Source of the DNA: Clostridia bacterium | Lineage (GTDB): Bacteria; Bacillota; Clostridia; Oscillospirales; Acutalibacteraceae | Direction of reading: 5' to 3' | NCBI GenBank assembly: GCA_017465465.1 | Contig: JAFTWE010000018.1 | Span: 1 to 64,000, forward strand | Length of the DNA: 64,000 nt | Shown: piece after piece, positions 9,879-18,585 of the stretch | Numbering within the stretch: the stretch's first letter is position 1 | Layout: every line of letters starts with the position of its first letter | Translations under genes and position numbers: made by a program | Notes under the pieces: model-generated | What the model was told of the DNA's origin: nothing | Databases searched by the model: none | What the model saw: only the letters and a program-made list of their open reading frames with translations

Positions 9879-11439
9879 TTACATTCTTCCATTTGTCGAT
9901 ATTATTATAATAATCCGAAACAATAGAGCTGTTTGAAACAGCCATTGCTGAGTTTGAATTAACACTTGCACAGCGATAAAGAAGCGGAATAAACGGCATT
10001 TCCGTGTTGAATGCGTCTATTACTTGTTTAATTTCAGCTTCGTTATTTTTAAATTCAGTGTACTTTGCTTTAGTATCTTCGCTTGCAGGAATACCTTTTG
10101 AAGCGGAATTTGTATTGTCAAAAAATACGGATAAGTCGAGGTTGTTGGTTAGCTTGCATTCACCGAGATACATATCATATTTACCCAATGAAACAGCTTT
10201 TAAAAAGTCCTCTTGGGTAAAAAGCTTAATATTTACATAAATGCTCACTTCGGCTAACTGCTCTTTTATGAGTTGCGCGGCACTTAATTTAAAAGCATTA
10301 TCCTTGTTGACAATCAGGTCAAATTCAAGAATTTTACCGTCTGAATGCCTGAAATTATACTGTGGATTTATGTCAGTGTAACCAATGCCGTCAAGGATTT
10401 TGTTTGCGAGGTCCTTATTATATTTTAAAGAACTTGTATCATAATCCTTTATTTGATAGTAATCAGGATGAAAAGGAGTATAAGCTGATTTTGCATAACC
10501 GATAAATGAATAGTCAGCTATTTTGTCACGGTCTAAAGCTAAGCTGATAGCTTTTTTTACATTGGGGTCATCAAAAATCTTGTTTTTTGAGTTGCACACA
10601 ATATACACAAGGTTTGTAAGATTTTGCTTGTTACTTGCACCTATATATTTTTCATATTTGCCGTCGGAGTAACTGTCTATGAGCACATTAGTGTGACTGA
10701 GAGAAAATGTTGATGCGGCTGATGCTTCATCACTTGTAGAAACAAGGCCGATATTTTTATATGTAGGGGAGTATCCGTCAAGTCGATTTTGATTTGCGGT
10801 TAAATACAGCTCATTGTTAACTGTTTTAGAAAGAATATATCTTCCGCTTCCGATTGGTACATCGCTTTTCGTCTTAGTGGAGTCTTCAGTGCCTGTTTTA
10901 ACTATCGGGAAAGTGAGAAGTGAGCATATATCCTCATTGTTTGAATTAACTTCAAAAACAACAGTATATGTGCCTGTAGCTACAGCATCGTTTATTTCGT
11001 AAAGTGAGCTTTTGTATCTTTCAGATTTTTTAGCGGCTTCAAAAGATGAAACTACATCGTTTGCCGAAACACTGCCTAAATCTGAGAATTTTATATCATC
11101 GCGAATGGTAACTGATAATTTACCGTCCTTAATTGTATAGCTTTTAGCCATAAGCGGAGACGCTTTAAAATCATTACCCACACTGAAAAGTGAATCATAC
11201 ATAAGGGAAGATAAGCTTTGATTGATTTCACCTTTGCTCAAAAAAGGATTGAGTGAGTCAGATGTTAAATAAGGAAGACTCAGCTTGATACTGTCGGTTG
11301 AAACTGCAACGCTGTCGGGAGAAGCTGTTGTTATTGAATCAGCAGTTTCATCTATATATGAATAGTCAAAGCAACCTGAAAAGGAAAACAGAACAGACAT
11401 TACTGTAATTATTGCAGTGACTTTTAAGAATAATTTCAT
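9871..11439 (-). CDS. Family 5 peptide-type solute-binding lipoprotein
   Basis: The 522-residue protein has an N-terminal lipoprotein signal with lipobox FSGC (Cys23), then the oligopeptide-binding (SBP_bac_5/OppA) fold. Recognisable parts include PYLTSDSLNPFLSKG near the start and VKKAISLALDRDKIA in the middle. It should sit on the outer face of the membrane and bind a peptide or similar ligand. No ABC permease or ATPase gene is adjacent, so it is an orphan binding protein inside a ymdB-recG-luxS unit. It starts within a few bases of the ymdB stop (AAGGTG ribosome binding site) and overlaps recG. The ligand is unknown. Confidence 0.85.
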   Translation of the reverse strand: MKLFLKVTAIITVMSVLFSFSGCFDYSYIDETADSITTASPDSVAVSTDSIKLSLPYLTSDSLNPFLSKGEINQSLSSLMYDSLFSVGNDFKASPLMAKSYTIKDGKLSVTIRDDIKFSDLGSVSANDVVSSFEAAKKSERYKSSLYEINDAVATGTYTVVFEVNSNNEDICSLLTFPIVKTGTEDSTKTKSDVPIGSGRYILSKTVNNELYLTANQNRLDGYSPTYKNIGLVSTSDEASAASTFSLSHTNVLIDSYSDGKYEKYIGASNKQNLTNLVYIVCNSKNKIFDDPNVKKAISLALDRDKIADYSFIGYAKSAYTPFHPDYYQIKDYDTSSLKYNKDLANKILDGIGYTDINPQYNFRHSDGKILEFDLIVNKDNAFKLSAAQLIKEQLAEVSIYVNIKLFTQEDFLKAVSLGKYDMYLGECKLTNNLDLSVFFDNTNSASKGIPASEDTKAKYTEFKNNEAEIKQVIDAFNTEMPFIPLLYRCASVNSNSAMAVSNSSIVSDYYNNIDKWKNVND

Positions 11440-11443
11440 ATTA

Positions 11444-12229
11444 TCACCTTGATTTTAAACTTTGAACTTTAACGGTTCGCACACTCTTTGTCATATAATT
11501 TGTATCATCAATTTCGAAAATACAGCCATTTATGAAGCAGGGGTTAGTTGATGTTTTGAATCTTTGGGGCATTCCTGTTTTAAGGTACTTAATTATAATC
11601 TCGCTTTCAACTCCGAGAACGGAATCGTCAGGTCCGCACATACCAACATCGGTAATATAGCCTGTTCTTTTAGGAAGAATTGTGCAGTCAGCTGTCTGAA
11701 TATGAGTGTGTGTGCCGAAAACAGCAGAAACTCTGCCGTCAAGATAAAATCCCATAGCTCGCTTTTCACCCGTTGCTTCGGCGTGAAAATCCACAATTTT
11801 AATCTTGCAGTCTTTGATTTCTTCCAAAGCCTTGTCAACTGCATCAAAAGGATTGTCGCTTGAATTCATAAAAGCTTTTCCCATAAGATTTATTATGCCA
11901 ATTTTAACCCTGCCCATATCAATCTTGCCTACACCCGAGCCGGGGGTTGAAGAGTGAAGATTATACGGGCGTATAACGCGGTCAGTTTCATCAAGATATG
12001 AATAAACCTCGCCTCGTCTGAACACATGATTTCCTGTTGTAATAAAATCAATTCCGCTTGAAAGCAGATAGTCTGCAGAATGTGGGGTTATGCCGTTGCC
12101 CTCGGCGGAATTTTCACCGTTTGCAATGCAGATGTCAATGTTATTCTGTTTTTTTATAAGCGGTAAATTCTCGCGAACAAACTCACAGCCTGCTTCGCCG
12201 ACAATATCACCGAGAACAAGAATATTCAT
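11444..12229 (-). CDS. ymdB: YmdB-family metallophosphoesterase
   Basis: The 261-residue protein of the TIGR00282/YmdB family matches the di-metal calcineurin-like fold: Asp8 in LGDIVG, NGEN at 38-41, TGNH at 65-68, and FHAE and GTHTHIQTAD further on. In Bacillus, YmdB is a 2',3'-cyclic nucleotide phosphodiesterase that affects biofilm and motility decisions. That role is known for the family and inferred here. A GGAGG site precedes the ATG. It is the first gene of the minus-strand run leading through recG and luxS and lies behind the metK terminator. Confidence 0.92.
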   Translation of the reverse strand: MNILVLGDIVGEAGCEFVRENLPLIKKQNNIDICIANGENSAEGNGITPHSADYLLSSGIDFITTGNHVFRRGEVYSYLDETDRVIRPYNLHSSTPGSGVGKIDMGRVKIGIINLMGKAFMNSSDNPFDAVDKALEEIKDCKIKIVDFHAEATGEKRAMGFYLDGRVSAVFGTHTHIQTADCTILPKRTGYITDVGMCGPDDSVLGVESEIIIKYLKTGMPQRFKTSTNPCFINGCIFEIDDTNYMTKSVRTVKVQSLKSR

Positions 12230-12304
12230 TTCATAACCTCCGTTTACAGATAGTTAATTATACACCAAAACAATCTTCATTTCAACACTCAGATTCATAT
12301 TAAG

Positions 12305-12336
12305 CAAAAAATAAGCGGTACATTCAGTACCGCTTA
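12305..12336 (-). terminator. Intrinsic terminator after metK
   Basis: On the minus strand the stem AAGCGGTAC/GTACCGCTT is followed by TTATTTTTTG, directly after the metK stop. It separates metK from the ymdB unit. Confidence 0.88.
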
Positions 12337-12339
12337 AAA

Positions 12340-13542
12340 TTATTCCTGAATATTTTTTGTGCCTGCAGATTCAATAAGAGCGTCAACCTTGTCAGTCTTT
12401 TCCCAAGGAAGGTCAATATCAGTTCTGCCGATATGACCGTAAGCTGCTGTCTGACGGTAAATAGGTCTGCGAAGACCAAGCTTTTCAATAATTGCCGCAG
12501 GGCGAAGGTCAAAGTTTTCTTCAACAATTTCAGCAAGTACTTCGTCGTCAAGAACACCTGTGCCAAAAGTATCAACCATAACAGATACAGGCTTTGCAAC
12601 ACCGATTGCATAAGCTAACTGAATTTCACATTTTTTTGCAAGCTTAGCGGCAACAATGTTCTTAGCGATATAACGGCAGGCATAAGCTGCTGAACGGTCA
12701 ACCTTAGTCGGGTCTTTGCCGCTGAATGCGCCGCCGCCGTGACGGGCATATCCGCCATATGTATCAACAATAATCTTTCTGCCTGTAAGTCCGCTGTCAC
12801 CCTGAGGACCGCCTGTAACAAATCTGCCTGTTGGGTTAATGTAAATCTTTGTCTTATTGTCAATTAAATCAGCATCAATAATAGGATAAATTACGTGCTG
12901 AATAATATCTGCTCTAATCTGGTCAAGCTCAACATCAGCGCTGTGCTGAGAAGAAATAACGATTGTATCGATGCCGACAACCTGGTCATTTTCATCATAT
13001 TCAACTGTAACCTGAGTTTTGCCGTCAGCACGAAGATAGGGGAGAGTGCCGTCCTGACGAACCTGAGTAAGTCTGAGAGCTAATTTGTGAGCAAGGGCAA
13101 TAGGCATCGGCATAAGCTCAGGTGTTTCATCACATGCAAAGCCAAACATCATACCCTGGTCGCCTGCACCGTGCTGATTATATGGGTCATCCTTGCCTTC
13201 TTTAAGCTCAAATGAGTTATTAACGCCCAATGCGATGTCGGGTGACTGCTTGTCAAGAGCGGTAATAACAGCGCAAGTGTTGCCGTCAAAGCCCTTTGAA
13301 GCATCGTCATAACCGATGTCACAAATAACCTTGCGGGCAATAGATGTGATATCAATCTGAGCGGTTGTGGAAATTTCACCCATAACAAGCACAAGACCTG
13401 TTGTGCAGCAGGTTTCACAAGCAACTCTGCCCATAGGGTCCTGCTTTAAAATTTCGTCAAGAACTGCGTCTGAAATCTGGTCACATATTTTGTCAGGATG
13501 ACCGCAGGTAACTGATTCTGATGTAAATAAGTAATTAGCCAT
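12340..13542 (-). CDS. metK: S-adenosylmethionine synthetase
   Basis: Makes SAM from methionine and ATP. The 400-residue protein carries GHPDK (14-18) for ATP binding, [12 protein letters not shown], the phosphate loop [19 protein letters not shown] and the C-terminal domain, all at normal length. ACGGAGG precedes the ATG. It is the only gene under the upstream SAM-I riboswitch, so its own product should shut off expression. A strong terminator follows. Confidence 0.98.
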   Translation of the reverse strand: MANYLFTSESVTCGHPDKICDQISDAVLDEILKQDPMGRVACETCCTTGLVLVMGEISTTAQIDITSIARKVICDIGYDDASKGFDGNTCAVITALDKQSPDIALGVNNSFELKEGKDDPYNQHGAGDQGMMFGFACDETPELMPMPIALAHKLALRLTQVRQDGTLPYLRADGKTQVTVEYDENDQVVGIDTIVISSQHSADVELDQIRADIIQHVIYPIIDADLIDNKTKIYINPTGRFVTGGPQGDSGLTGRKIIVDTYGGYARHGGGAFSGKDPTKVDRSAAYACRYIAKNIVAAKLAKKCEIQLAYAIGVAKPVSVMVDTFGTGVLDDEVLAEIVEENFDLRPAAIIEKLGLRRPIYRQTAAYGHIGRTDIDLPWEKTDKVDALIESAGTKNIQE

Positions 13543-13557
13543 TTTAAAATCCTCCGT

Positions 13558-13583
13558 AAAAAAGCCCGTGGATAACCACGGGC
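13558..13583 (-). terminator. Riboswitch-controlled terminator before metK
   Basis: The minus-strand stem GCCCGTGG/CCACGGGC is followed by six T residues and sits between the SAM aptamer and the metK ribosome binding site. It is the expression platform expected for a SAM-I riboswitch. Confidence 0.9.
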
Positions 13584-13589
13584 GATAAT

Positions 13590-13690
13590 CACACCTTATC
13601 TTTCGGTTATTCCGCAGGAATTAGCACCTTGCAAATGCAGGTTGCCGAGCTTCATAGGGCCTGTTCCCTCAGCTACTCTTAATAAGGGAA
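13590..13690 (-). promoter_or_regulatory. SAM-I (S-box) riboswitch aptamer
   Basis: Read on the minus strand, the leader has the S-box core: P1 CTTATT/GATAAG, AGAGTAGCTGAGGGA, ACAGGCCCTATGAAGC and CGGCAACC, then a P3 hairpin and P4. SAM binding is expected to favour the terminator at 13558-13583 and repress metK. Confidence 0.95.
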
Positions 13691-13706
13691 TATTTAATTC
13701 GCATAT

Positions 13707-13735
13707 ATAATATACTATTAGACTTTGATTGTCAA
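13707..13735 (-). promoter_or_regulatory. Sigma-A promoter of the metK leader
   Basis: Minus strand: TTGACA (13730-13735), 17-bp spacer, TATTAT (13707-13712), about 15 bases upstream of the riboswitch P1 stem. The -35 lies just after the ribU stop. Confidence 0.85.
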
Positions 13736-13737
13736 TA

Positions 13738-14325
13738 CTAAATTTTTCCGCCCTTTATTATTGGGGATATTTTTTTATAAATTAAAAAAGTAATTGCGGT
13801 GTTTGCCATACCCTTAAGGAATGTGAAAGGAATATTAAAAATTACAAGAGCGTGGAACAAATCCTTAACACCTGGGTAAATTGCTTTATACATACCAACG
13901 ATAGCCTCAAGGGGCATAAAGTTCATATAAATGGGATAAACGATATAGTAGTTTGAAAAAAGACCGATTATTGCCATAAGAGCCGCACCTGCAGTAGCTC
14001 CGATTAAAGCTCCCATACGGTTCTTTTTATGTTTATAAATAATTCCTGCGGTAAATACAAAAGCACTGCCGATTATGAAGTTTGAAAGCTCACCTACGCC
14101 TCCTGTGCTTGTCTGAAAGAGATTGACGAGATTTTTTACCAAGCATACTAAAACGCCGTAAATGGGCCCCATAGTGAATGAGGCAATCAGAGCCGGCAGC
14201 TCAGAAAAGTCAACCTTAATGAAGCTTGGCATAATCGGTATACTGAAGTTAATAAACATCAGCACGCTTGACATTGCGGCAAGGATAGCGGTTACTGCAA
14301 TTTTTCTGATACCTGATTTTTTCAT
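13738..14325 (-). CDS. ribU: Riboflavin ECF transporter substrate-binding subunit
   Basis: The 195-residue integral membrane S-component has about six hydrophobic helices and the RibU-like pattern KVDFSELPALIASFTMGP. It binds riboflavin and needs the shared EcfA/A'/T module, which is not in this window. The open frame runs up to 14364, but that extension lies in the leader terminator. The ATG at 14325 has AAAAGGAGG seven bases before it and is the real start. Regulation by the FMN riboswitch immediately upstream supports the riboflavin assignment strongly. Confidence 0.94.
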   Translation of the reverse strand: MKKSGIRKIAVTAILAAMSSVLMFINFSIPIMPSFIKVDFSELPALIASFTMGPIYGVLVCLVKNLVNLFQTSTGGVGELSNFIIGSAFVFTAGIIYKHKKNRMGALIGATAGAALMAIIGLFSNYYIVYPIYMNFMPLEAIVGMYKAIYPGVKDLFHALVIFNIPFTFLKGMANTAITFLIYKKISPIIKGGKI

Positions 14326-14343
14326 TTTGTCCTCCTTTTCGGG

Positions 14344-14376
14344 GAAAAGAAAACCCCGTACCAAAAGTACGGGGTG
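14344..14376 (-). terminator. FMN-riboswitch terminator before ribU
   Basis: The minus-strand stem ACCCCGTAC/GTACGGGGT is followed by TTTCTTTT. It lies between the FMN aptamer and the ribU ribosome binding site and is the likely expression platform. Confidence 0.88.
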
Positions 14377-14388
14377 AGATACAATATA

Positions 14389-14494
14389 TATCTTCTTTCA
14401 TCCGGACTTTACCGTCGGCTTCGGAATTTCACCGAATCAGCTTACGCTCGCGGGCTATACCGCCGGTGGGGAATTTCACCCCGCCCCAAAGATA
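14389..14494 (-). promoter_or_regulatory. FMN (RFN) riboswitch
   Basis: The minus strand carries the canonical RFN element: TCTTTGGGGCGGGGTGAAA, TTCCCCACCGGCGGTA, AGCCCGCGAGCG, GATTCGGTGAAATTCCGAAG, CCGACGGTAAAGTCCGGAT and the closing GAAAGAAGA. FMN binding should reduce ribU expression. With the promoters below it fills most of the 322-base gap between ribU and the dockerin-protein gene. Confidence 0.97.
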
Positions 14495-14508
14495 ATAAAT
14501 TTGTATAC

Positions 14509-14536
14509 ATTATAGCACTGAGAAATGATTTGTCAA
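14509..14536 (-). promoter_or_regulatory. Sigma-A promoter of the ribU leader
   Basis: Minus strand: TTGACA (14531-14536), 16-bp spacer, TATAAT (14509-14514), about 15 bases before the FMN aptamer. Confidence 0.87.
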
Positions 14537-14593
14537 TAGTTATATTTATTTGAATTAACTATAAGGTGTAATATGGCAAATTTCAGACAGTCG

Positions 14594-14622
14594 TTGACAA
14601 ATATAAATTCGACGGATATAAT
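14594..14622 (+). promoter_or_regulatory. Sigma-A promoter of the dockerin-protein gene
   Basis: TTGACA (14594-14599), 17-bp spacer, TATAAT (14617-14622): a perfect consensus match 25 bases before the start codon, suggesting strong constitutive transcription. Confidence 0.88.
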
Positions 14623-14647
14623 TATTTAAACAAATTTACGGGGGAAT

Positions 14648-16054
14648 ATGATAAAAATGAATGTATCTAAAAAGATTATTGCTTTTATTCTGTCAGCGGT
14701 GCTGATTTTTTCAGCGTTTACAGGTAGTTTATTTGTTGCATCTGCCGCACCAATGTTCGGTGATGTAAACAACAGCGGAGATATCAATTCTGCTGATGCA
14801 CTTTATATGATGCAGATGTCTGTGGGTATGGTAGAAGAAACTGAAGAAAACTTATATTGCGGTGACCTTAATCTTAACGGAAAGGTTAATTCAGCAGATG
14901 CACTTCTTGTTCTTCAGAAATCAGTAGGTTTAACCATAAGCCTTAAAGATTTCTCGTTGAAAGCAAGCAATACAGCAGTTCTTGCCGGCGGAACAATTCA
15001 GCTTGAAGCTTTGGATTTTAATCCGAGAATTTCAGATAATACCGAAATTGTGTGGTCCTCTTCCGACCCGGAAATTGCAACTGTTGATGAAAACGGAAAG
15101 GTCAAGACCATAAAAACAGGTAAAGTAACTTTAACTGCCAAATCGGTTGAAAATGAAAAGTTAACCAAGTCTATAACCATCACTTCTGCTCAGCTTATAA
15201 GCTCTGTTAAAGCAGATAAAACGTCCGTTACCCTTACACAAGGCGCTAAATATGCTCAAAAGCTGACCTTTACGCCTAATGATGTTGTTAAAACTATGAC
15301 ATGGACATCATCAGATAAAAGTGTTGCAACAGTTTCTTCTGACGGTGTTATTCAGGGCAAAAAAATTGGTACTGCAACCATTACAGGCACAACAACTGAC
15401 GGAACTAAAAAGTCAGTTTCGTGTAAAGTAACCGTAACTGCTATGGATATTCCTTATGTAAGTCAGCTTCCGAAATATCCTACCGGTTGTGAAGCGGCAT
15501 CTTGCTGTATGCTTCTTAAATACTACGGCTTTTCTATAAACATTGACCAGATGGTAAATATAATCCCGCGAAAGAATCTTTATAAGAAAAACGGTAAGAC
15601 TTATGGACCTGATATCAACGAGATGTTTGTAGGCGACCCCAGATATACATATACAAGCTCGACTCCGGGCTACGGTGTTTTTTCACCCGCAGTAACAAAG
15701 GCTTTGCAAAAAGCTATTGATGAGCGTGGCGGCGGTTATACGGCTGTCAGAATCAGCGGTTGCTCTTTTGATGAATTACTTGGTTATATCAGTAATGGTT
15801 CGCCTGCAATAGTCTGGGCAACTTATAAAATGCAACAACCCACAAAAGTAAACTCATGGTATATTGAGAGTACAGGAAAGTATTTTGAGTATCCGCGCGG
15901 AACTCATGTTATGATTTTGTCGGGCTATTCTTCTACATCGGTGACCACCGTCGACCCGTATGACAACGGTGTGCTGGTTTTTGACAGAAGTAAGTTTGAG
16001 GACCGTTGGGAGCTTCTTGGCAGACAAGCTATTATACTTGTTAAAAACAAATAA
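14648..16054 (+). CDS. Secreted protein: N-terminal dockerin, two Big2 domains, C39-like peptidase
   Basis: The 468-residue protein has a signal peptide (cleavage probably after Ala34). A type I dockerin follows at 38-95, made of two calcium loops (GDVNNSGDINSAD and GDLNLNGKVNSAD). Bacterial Ig-like Big2 domains span about 103-180 and 183-265, and a C39_2-type papain-fold domain runs from about 272 to the end. The Cys-His-Asp candidates are Cys281 in PTGCEAASCC, the His of RGTHVMIL and the Asp of TVDPYDNG. Dockerins normally sit at the C-terminus, so this order is unusual. The start could be 14648 or the ATG at 14657; both keep the signal peptide. Likely anchored to a cohesin outside the cell; substrate unknown. 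Confidence 0.85.
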   Translation: MIKMNVSKKIIAFILSAVLIFSAFTGSLFVASAAPMFGDVNNSGDINSADALYMMQMSVGMVEETEENLYCGDLNLNGKVNSADALLVLQKSVGLTISLKDFSLKASNTAVLAGGTIQLEALDFNPRISDNTEIVWSSSDPEIATVDENGKVKTIKTGKVTLTAKSVENEKLTKSITITSAQLISSVKADKTSVTLTQGAKYAQKLTFTPNDVVKTMTWTSSDKSVATVSSDGVIQGKKIGTATITGTTTDGTKKSVSCKVTVTAMDIPYVSQLPKYPTGCEAASCCMLLKYYGFSINIDQMVNIIPRKNLYKKNGKTYGPDINEMFVGDPRYTYTSSTPGYGVFSPAVTKALQKAIDERGGGYTAVRISGCSFDELLGYISNGSPAIVWATYKMQQPTKVNSWYIESTGKYFEYPRGTHVMILSGYSSTSVTTVDPYDNGVLVFDRSKFEDRWELLGRQAIILVKNK

Positions 16055-16067
16055 TATGAAATGAATT

Positions 16068-16102
16068 AAGGCTGATACAGTAGAAGTATCAGCCTTAAAA
16101 TA
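16068..16102. terminator. Bidirectional intrinsic terminator
   Basis: The stem AAGGCTGATAC/GTATCAGCCTT, with A/T-rich flanks, lies between the convergent dockerin-protein gene and rodA. Confidence 0.85.
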
Positions 16103-16122
16103 TTATTCTGTTTTATTAGTTA

Positions 16123-17316
16123 TTAAACTTCTTCAAAAGGAGTTGAAATAGCACTTCTGCGGACATCCTGAGGTCCTCGGTCAACGGATGAGCGGTAAAC
16201 GCTGAGAACAAGACCTATTGAAAAATAGATACACATATTAGCCGAGCCGCCTGCGCTGATAAACGGAAGTGTGATACCGATAACAGGAAGTACCTTAAGG
16301 CACATTCCAACATTAATGACCGTCTGAGCCGCAATCATAAGTGCAACAGCGTAGCACATATATTTGCCTGTTGTGTTAATGGATTTTTTACCGATAGAAA
16401 TTATTTTAAGCACAACTAAAAGTATTGCGAGGAGTAAGGCAATGCAGCCTACAAAGCCAAGCTCTTCACCAACAACGGTAAAAATCATATCACTCTCAGG
16501 TACGGGTACAAGATCGTTCTGAGTGTATTCACCTTTAAAAAGACCTGTTCCCCAAAGCTGACCGGAGCCTATGGCACTAAGACCTTGCTTTTGCTGAAAA
16601 ATGTTATTTTCATAAGCGGCTTCTGTAAGGCTTTCAGGGCTGTAAACAGCTAAGAAACGCTGTTTTTGGAAGTCTGCCAAAAATTCGAACCAGATAATCG
16701 GTGCGGCAACACAAACCGCGGCAATGGCCATTGCAAAATAACGAAGCTTAACACCTGCAATAAACATAAGCCCTATAAACATAACCATAAACACAAGAGC
16801 TGAGCCAAGGTCACCGGTTAAAATAACAAGAATAACAGCAAGACCGCCGTGAAGGGCAAGATAAACAATGTTTTTGAATTTATTAAGCTCGTCTTTTACT
16901 GTATCTAAGTGAACAGCAAAGGTAACTGAAAAACCGAATTTTAAAAGTTCTGACGGCTGAAAATAAAAAAAGCCCAAATCAATCCATGAAATAGCATCGT
17001 CACGGCCCTCAGGTGAAGTACCGATTGCAAAAAGAGAAAGCATAAGACCTAAGCAAACAAAACCGATAGGCGCCCATAGACGGGATATAACATCGTGACC
17101 GAAAGCTGAAACAACTAATCCGCCGATAATACCAACCACAAATGAAGCTACCATTGTTATAACACTTCGTGAAACAACGGAGTCTTCTGTAAGGGTGTAA
17201 AGGGTAGAGGAGTGAACCATAATTGTGCCAAAAAGAGACAGAGCAATGCACATAAGAAGCAGTGTCATATTAGTCTCTTTAATAAACAACCACACTTTGT
17301 TAAAAAATGCTCTCAT
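16123..17316 (-). CDS. rodA: SEDS-family peptidoglycan polymerase RodA/FtsW
   Basis: The 397-residue polytopic membrane protein has about ten hydrophobic helices. The conserved GDLGSALVFM segment and the C-terminal LPFISAGGSANM, where most relatives have LPFxSYGGSS, identify the SEDS family of lipid II polymerases. It should work with a class B PBP, which is not in this window. RodA is preferred over SpoVE/FtsW because it lacks a linked murG/ftsQ context, but the subfamily is not certain. AGGAGGTGAC precedes the ATG. It is transcribed alone, divergent from tsaE. Confidence 0.9.
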   Translation of the reverse strand: MRAFFNKVWLFIKETNMTLLLMCIALSLFGTIMVHSSTLYTLTEDSVVSRSVITMVASFVVGIIGGLVVSAFGHDVISRLWAPIGFVCLGLMLSLFAIGTSPEGRDDAISWIDLGFFYFQPSELLKFGFSVTFAVHLDTVKDELNKFKNIVYLALHGGLAVILVILTGDLGSALVFMVMFIGLMFIAGVKLRYFAMAIAAVCVAAPIIWFEFLADFQKQRFLAVYSPESLTEAAYENNIFQQKQGLSAIGSGQLWGTGLFKGEYTQNDLVPVPESDMIFTVVGEELGFVGCIALLLAILLVVLKIISIGKKSINTTGKYMCYAVALMIAAQTVINVGMCLKVLPVIGITLPFISAGGSANMCIYFSIGLVLSVYRSSVDRGPQDVRRSAISTPFEEV

Positions 17317-17345
17317 TATGTCACCTCCTAATAAAATCTTATTAG

Positions 17346-17374
17346 ATTATAATCTAAATTTATTACAATTTCAA
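17346..17374 (-). promoter_or_regulatory. rodA promoter overlapping a 16-bp palindrome
   Basis: Minus strand: TTGAAA (17369-17374), 17-bp spacer, TATAAT (17346-17351). The -10 sits inside the perfect palindrome TTAGATTATAATCTAA (17342-17357), which may be an operator or chance. Confidence 0.65.
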
Positions 17375-17386
17375 CCCTAAAAGCGG

Positions 17387-17414
17387 TTTACAAGATAAAA
17401 ATGTGTGTTATAAT
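17387..17414 (+). promoter_or_regulatory. Promoter of the tsaE operon
   Basis: TTTACA (17387-17392), 16-bp spacer, TATAAT (17409-17414), 37 bases before the tsaE start. Confidence 0.7.
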
Positions 17415-17450
17415 GTATAGAGATAAAATTATTGTGAAGGAGTATGCGTT

Positions 17451-17879
17451 ATGGCGGTTTTTGTCAGCAACAATCCTGAAGAAACAAGGCAGATTGCCTT
17501 TGATTTGGGCAAAACTCTTGAAGACGGTGATGTTGTTGCAATGTTCGGCGGTATGGGAATGGGAAAAACCGCTTTTACTCACGGACTTGCTCTCGGACTG
17601 GGAATTGATGACAAGCAGGTGAGCAGTCCTACTTTTGCTCTGGTACACGAATACGGCGATAAAACAAAGCTTTATCATTTTGATATGTACAGAATCGAGA
17701 GCTGGGATGATTTATATTCAACGGGATTTGTTGATTATCTTGAATCAGGCGGAGTAATTGCCGTTGAATGGAGCGAAAATATAGTAAATGCATTGCCTGA
17801 AAACTATATTAAAGTTGAATTTCAAAAAGGCGAAAGTGAAAATCAGCGAATTATAACAATCGGAGGTAAGAAAGCTTGA
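17451..17879 (+). CDS. tsaE: tRNA threonylcarbamoyladenosine biosynthesis ATPase TsaE
   Basis: The 142-residue P-loop ATPase acts with TsaB and TsaD in making t6A37 of ANN-decoding tRNAs. Walker A is GGMGMGKT (the family usually has GxLGAGKT), followed by SSPTFALVHEY and HFDMYRI, which are TsaE hallmarks, and VEWSEN near the end. AAGGAG precedes the ATG. Its stop overlaps the tsaB start by four bases, so the two are translationally coupled. tsaD is not in the window. Confidence 0.96.
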   Translation: MAVFVSNNPEETRQIAFDLGKTLEDGDVVAMFGGMGMGKTAFTHGLALGLGIDDKQVSSPTFALVHEYGDKTKLYHFDMYRIESWDDLYSTGFVDYLESGGVIAVEWSENIVNALPENYIKVEFQKGESENQRIITIGGKKA

Positions 17880-18574
17880 AAATTCTTGCAATAGACTCTT
17901 CATCTAAGCCCGTAAGTGCAAGTGTTGTAAAAGACGGCAAGGTATTATGCGAGGTTTTTGTGAATAACGGACTTACCCACAGTAAGACACTTATGCCTGT
18001 TATTAAGAGTGTTATGGATCATTCGGAATCAAGTCTTGGTGAAATTGATTTGTGTGCTGTTGTAACAGGACCGGGCTCCTTTACGGGAGTAAGAATAGGT
18101 GTTGCCGCTGCAAAAGGAATTTGCTTTAATAACGATATTCCTTGTGTGGGAATTTCTACACTTGAAACTATGGCTTATAATTTATCTTGCGTCAAGGGTT
18201 ATGTTTGTGCTGTTATGGATGCCCGCTGTTCGCAGGTTTATACTGCAACATTTAAGTGCGGTAACGGTGTAGAGCGTGTTACTGAGGACCGAGCAATCAG
18301 CATTGATGATTTGATTGCTCACTTTAAAGAGCTTAACGGCGATATTTATATTCTTGGTGACGGTGCAGAGCTTGTTTTTTCAAAGCTCGTTGCAGATTGT
18401 GAAGTAAGCAATGTAATTCTTGTTAATGAAAATAACCGATATCAAAAGAGCTCCTCGGCGGCATTATGTGCAGGCGTAAAGGCTGCAGATTGTTACATAA
18501 AAGCTGACGAACTGGTGCCTGTATATCTCAGGTTGCCTCAAGCTGAAAGAGAATTAAAAAATAAATTAAAATAA
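17876..18574 (+). CDS. tsaB: tRNA threonylcarbamoyladenosine biosynthesis protein TsaB
   Basis: The 232-residue ASKHA-fold protein is the non-catalytic partner of TsaD. It has the N-terminal ILAIDSSSKPVSAS, THSKTLMP and VTGPGSFTGVRIGVAAAKG, which are typical TsaB segments. The start is TTG in the overlap TTGA with the tsaE stop, with CGGAGG eleven bases before. No RimI domain is fused. Confidence 0.95.
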   Translation: MKILAIDSSSKPVSASVVKDGKVLCEVFVNNGLTHSKTLMPVIKSVMDHSESSLGEIDLCAVVTGPGSFTGVRIGVAAAKGICFNNDIPCVGISTLETMAYNLSCVKGYVCAVMDARCSQVYTATFKCGNGVERVTEDRAISIDDLIAHFKELNGDIYILGDGAELVFSKLVADCEVSNVILVNENNRYQKSSSAALCAGVKAADCYIKADELVPVYLRLPQAERELKNKLK

Positions 18575-18585
18575 AGGTGATTAAA

